The notes beneath the pieces were generated by a model. It was not told the DNA's origin, searched no databases, and was given only the letters and a program-made list of their open reading frames with translations. Positions 62,343 to 64,000 of a stretch of 64,000 nt of DNA are shown here, in pieces (within the stretch, counting starts at the first letter, position 1; every line of letters begins with the position of its first letter). A program made the translations under genes and the position numbers. The DNA comes from Maribacter spongiicola (GTDB lineage Bacteria; Bacteroidota; Bacteroidia; Flavobacteriales; Flavobacteriaceae): positions 1,081,098-1,145,097 of the forward strand of contig NZ_SOAY01000010.1 of assembly GCF_004364165.1 (NCBI RefSeq), written 5' to 3'.

Positions 62343-62960
62343 ATGAAATCAATTAAAATGAAAACAATCAAAAAACAAATCGGATTAAAAGTGGCTTGTG
62401 TAGCCTTTGCATTAGTATCAAGTATAACATATGCACAAAACGCAGATTCTAAAAAAACAACACAGCGAGATGGCTTTATTATTGAATTTTCAGTAGGTGG
62501 AGGTCTAATCAGTTTAGAAGATAGTGAAGGTATTCAAACGTTCGACACATCTCAAGGAACGTTTGTTTTTCCAGATCTAAAGTTGGGCTATATGTTGAAT
62601 GAAAATCTTGCTGTTACTGCCGCTATGCCAGGAAACATATACGAATTTCAAGATAATGACAGGAACTTTGGAGGCTTTATTCCATCGCTACAATATTGGG
62701 TAAAAGACAACTGGTGGATTCATGGCGGAATTGGTTTAGCAATAGATTCGCCGGCACTATATGATATTAAAGACAATGTAAATGACGATTGGAATTTTGG
62801 TTGCGCTGTAATGGCAAGTACAGGTTACGAAATTTACAAAAAGAAAAACTTCGCACTTAATGTGCAATCTAAAGTAGTGCTTGGTCGTGCAAATTTAGAT
62901 GGTGATTCGCATAGGGACGCAGTAATTTTTAATGTAGGATTAGGGTTTAGTTGGTTATAA
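62343..62960 (+). CDS. Outer-membrane beta-barrel protein
   Basis: 205 residues from ATG 62343. Signal peptide ends SSITYAQN. The remainder is alternating amphipathic strands (FIIEFSVGGGLISLED, LKLGYMLNENLAVTAAMPG, FIPSLQYWVKDNWWIHGGIGLAI, FALNVQSKVVLGR) with final NVGLGFSWL, a terminal aromatic typical of barrels. About eight strands fit an OmpA/OmpW-size barrel. Second gene of the short operon; likely the envelope target of the TPR/AraC regulator. Confidence 0.75.
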   Translation: MKSIKMKTIKKQIGLKVACVAFALVSSITYAQNADSKKTTQRDGFIIEFSVGGGLISLEDSEGIQTFDTSQGTFVFPDLKLGYMLNENLAVTAAMPGNIYEFQDNDRNFGGFIPSLQYWVKDNWWIHGGIGLAIDSPALYDIKDNVNDDWNFGCAVMASTGYEIYKKKNFALNVQSKVVLGRANLDGDSHRDAVIFNVGLGFSWL

Positions 62961-63011
62961 AAATTTATCAATGGCATATATTCTATTGTTACCAAACATA
63001 TAAAGCAAACT

Positions 63012-63830
63012 ATGAAAAATTTGACATTTGTAATTTTATATATTCTTCTTTCAGGAGTACAAACCACATTTGGACAGAATGAAACAGATATTATAGTAGG
63101 AAGTAAGTTCGTTTTTAAATCTATTATTTTAGATGAAGAAAGAACCTGTTTAATAAGTCTTCCTGATTCATACAATAATTCATCTGAAGTTGATAAAAAA
63201 TATCCAGTTATCATATTATTGGATGGATATACTCATTTTAAAACAGCATCTGGAATTGTACATTTTATGGGTTCTAATAGGAATCGAAACAATTTAATGC
63301 CTGAAAGTATTATCATAGCCATAGAGAATGTTGACCGAGAACGAGATTTTACATTTACAAAAATTAAGACCAAACGACCGAATAATATGGGAGGTGGAAG
63401 GATTTTTTTGAATTTCATTGAGAAAGAACTAGTACCTTATATTGATAAAAAGTATAAGACAGAATCGTTTAGAACTCTTGTTGGGCACTCTTTAGGAGGA
63501 CTACTTACACTAAATTCCTATATGGATGAAAATAGCGTATTCAATGCTTACATTTCTATAGACCCAAGTATTTGGTGGAATGAGGAGATGATGAAAAACA
63601 AAGTTGATTCTATTTCCTCAATATCATTAGATAAAAAACTTTATATCGCTACTGCCAATCAAGGAGAGGCTAATTACGAAAGGAATAAACAAAGACACGA
63701 CTCTCTTTATACTTTAATAACAAAGAAATCGGATAAACCTCTAAATATCGAAATAGAATATTTTGAAAAAGAAAACCATCGCTCTGTACCATTAGTAGCT
63801 TTATACGAAGGGTTAAAATATATTAATTAA
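63012..63830 (+). CDS. Secreted alpha/beta-hydrolase esterase (IroE/esterase D-like)
   Basis: 272 residues. Signal peptide (MKNLTFVILYILLSGVQTTFGQ). KYPVIILLDGYTHFKT opens the fold; the nucleophile is in TLVGHSLGGLLTLNSY; FNAYISIDPSIWWNEE follows; His lies near FEKENHRSVP. This is the secreted esterase D/IroE-like group, which hydrolyses esters such as siderophores or small acyl groups. It is third in the operon, 51 bp after the barrel gene. A structured repeat starts 36 bp behind its stop codon. Confidence 0.82.
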   Translation: MKNLTFVILYILLSGVQTTFGQNETDIIVGSKFVFKSIILDEERTCLISLPDSYNNSSEVDKKYPVIILLDGYTHFKTASGIVHFMGSNRNRNNLMPESIIIAIENVDRERDFTFTKIKTKRPNNMGGGRIFLNFIEKELVPYIDKKYKTESFRTLVGHSLGGLLTLNSYMDENSVFNAYISIDPSIWWNEEMMKNKVDSISSISLDKKLYIATANQGEANYERNKQRHDSLYTLITKKSDKPLNIEIEYFEKENHRSVPLVALYEGLKYIN

Positions 63831-63866
63831 GAGGAATGATTTCGAAGCTGGTAATATCAACAAATA

Positions 63867-64000
63867 CGTTTGGTAACACCGTAAATAATTTATTGCTGGC
63901 TTTTTGCCTACTTGCGAAAGTCTTTGCGGACTTTCTTGGTCGGTAATTAGTTGCTTAAAACACGCAACAAACCATATACAAACACGTTGTGTGCCATTAG
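63867..64000. repeat. Structured dispersed element (type 2 copy), 3' of the esterase gene
   Basis: Read in the direction of the esterase it starts GGTAACACCGTAAATAATTT and continues ATTGCTGG, TTGCCTACTTGC, a hairpin GAAAGTC/GACTTTC (63916-63935), GTAATTAGTTGCTTAA, a hairpin GTTGC/GCAAC (63950-63968) and CACGTTGTG. The same order occurs 3' of the 23652 gene. It runs off the window edge. Confidence 0.65.

Overview
The window looks like a chromosomal segment from a member of the Flavobacteriaceae (Bacteroidota). The base composition is AT-rich. Several genes are preceded by the Bacteroidota-type -7 box TAnnTTTG. There is a type IX secretion (T9SS) triad of adhesin, PorP/SprF and OmpA, an hpt-adk fusion gene, and many lipoproteins with short signal peptides. 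No genus can be fixed from sequence alone.

Layout. 1-7.3 kb is housekeeping: the 5' end of purK, an hpt-adk fusion, a 48-residue membrane protein, obg, a DUF4136 lipoprotein, a transglutaminase-like/carboxypeptidase-regulatory-domain pair and an M13 metallopeptidase. 7.4-20 kb holds a giant alpha-2-macroglobulin, a choice-of-anchor I lipoprotein with a collagen-like stretch, a secreted unknown, and a TetR-controlled NTF2-like/alpha-beta hydrolase pair with two palindromic operators. 20-25 kb has a UvrA2-type ATPase, then a cassette-like stretch (MazEF toxin-antitoxin, an unknown gene and hairpin-rich repeats). 25-35 kb returns to core-like genes: an atypical SDR and a cupin, the T9SS triad, mpl, DUF1569 and a radC gene cut off inside its catalytic domain.

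From the radC break to about 41 kb the DNA is accessory. It holds repeats, a tRNA T-arm-like relic, a divergent pair (two-helix membrane protein and PIN-like nuclease) that could be defensive, a DUF4468 protein, a HEPN-like protein with an R-X4-H motif, and an ORF-less group II intron relic.

41-64 kb looks like a signalling and envelope region. Two large regulators built from the same three parts (AraC-type HTH, TolB/FlgO-like domain, TPRs) but in opposite order sit beside near-identical promoters. Each promoter lies at the end of an array of degenerate direct repeats spaced 20-22 bp. One array drives two paralogous small proteins, an ankyrin lipoprotein and, perhaps, an acyltransferase, CPBP protease, serine hydrolase and thioredoxin. 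The other drives a small membrane protein, a beta-barrel protein and an esterase. Between them lies an ABC transporter whose permease is fused to an M1 aminopeptidase-like domain, bracketed by two LytS/LytTR-type two-component pairs and followed by a lipoprotein and an S15-type hydrolase.

The most interesting observations are the shared regulator and promoter-array arrangement at the two loci, the gene-plus-3'-hairpin cassette organisation (two copies of one element with a covarying hairpin), the intron relic and the radC break. All functional statements come from reading the sequence; no database search was run.
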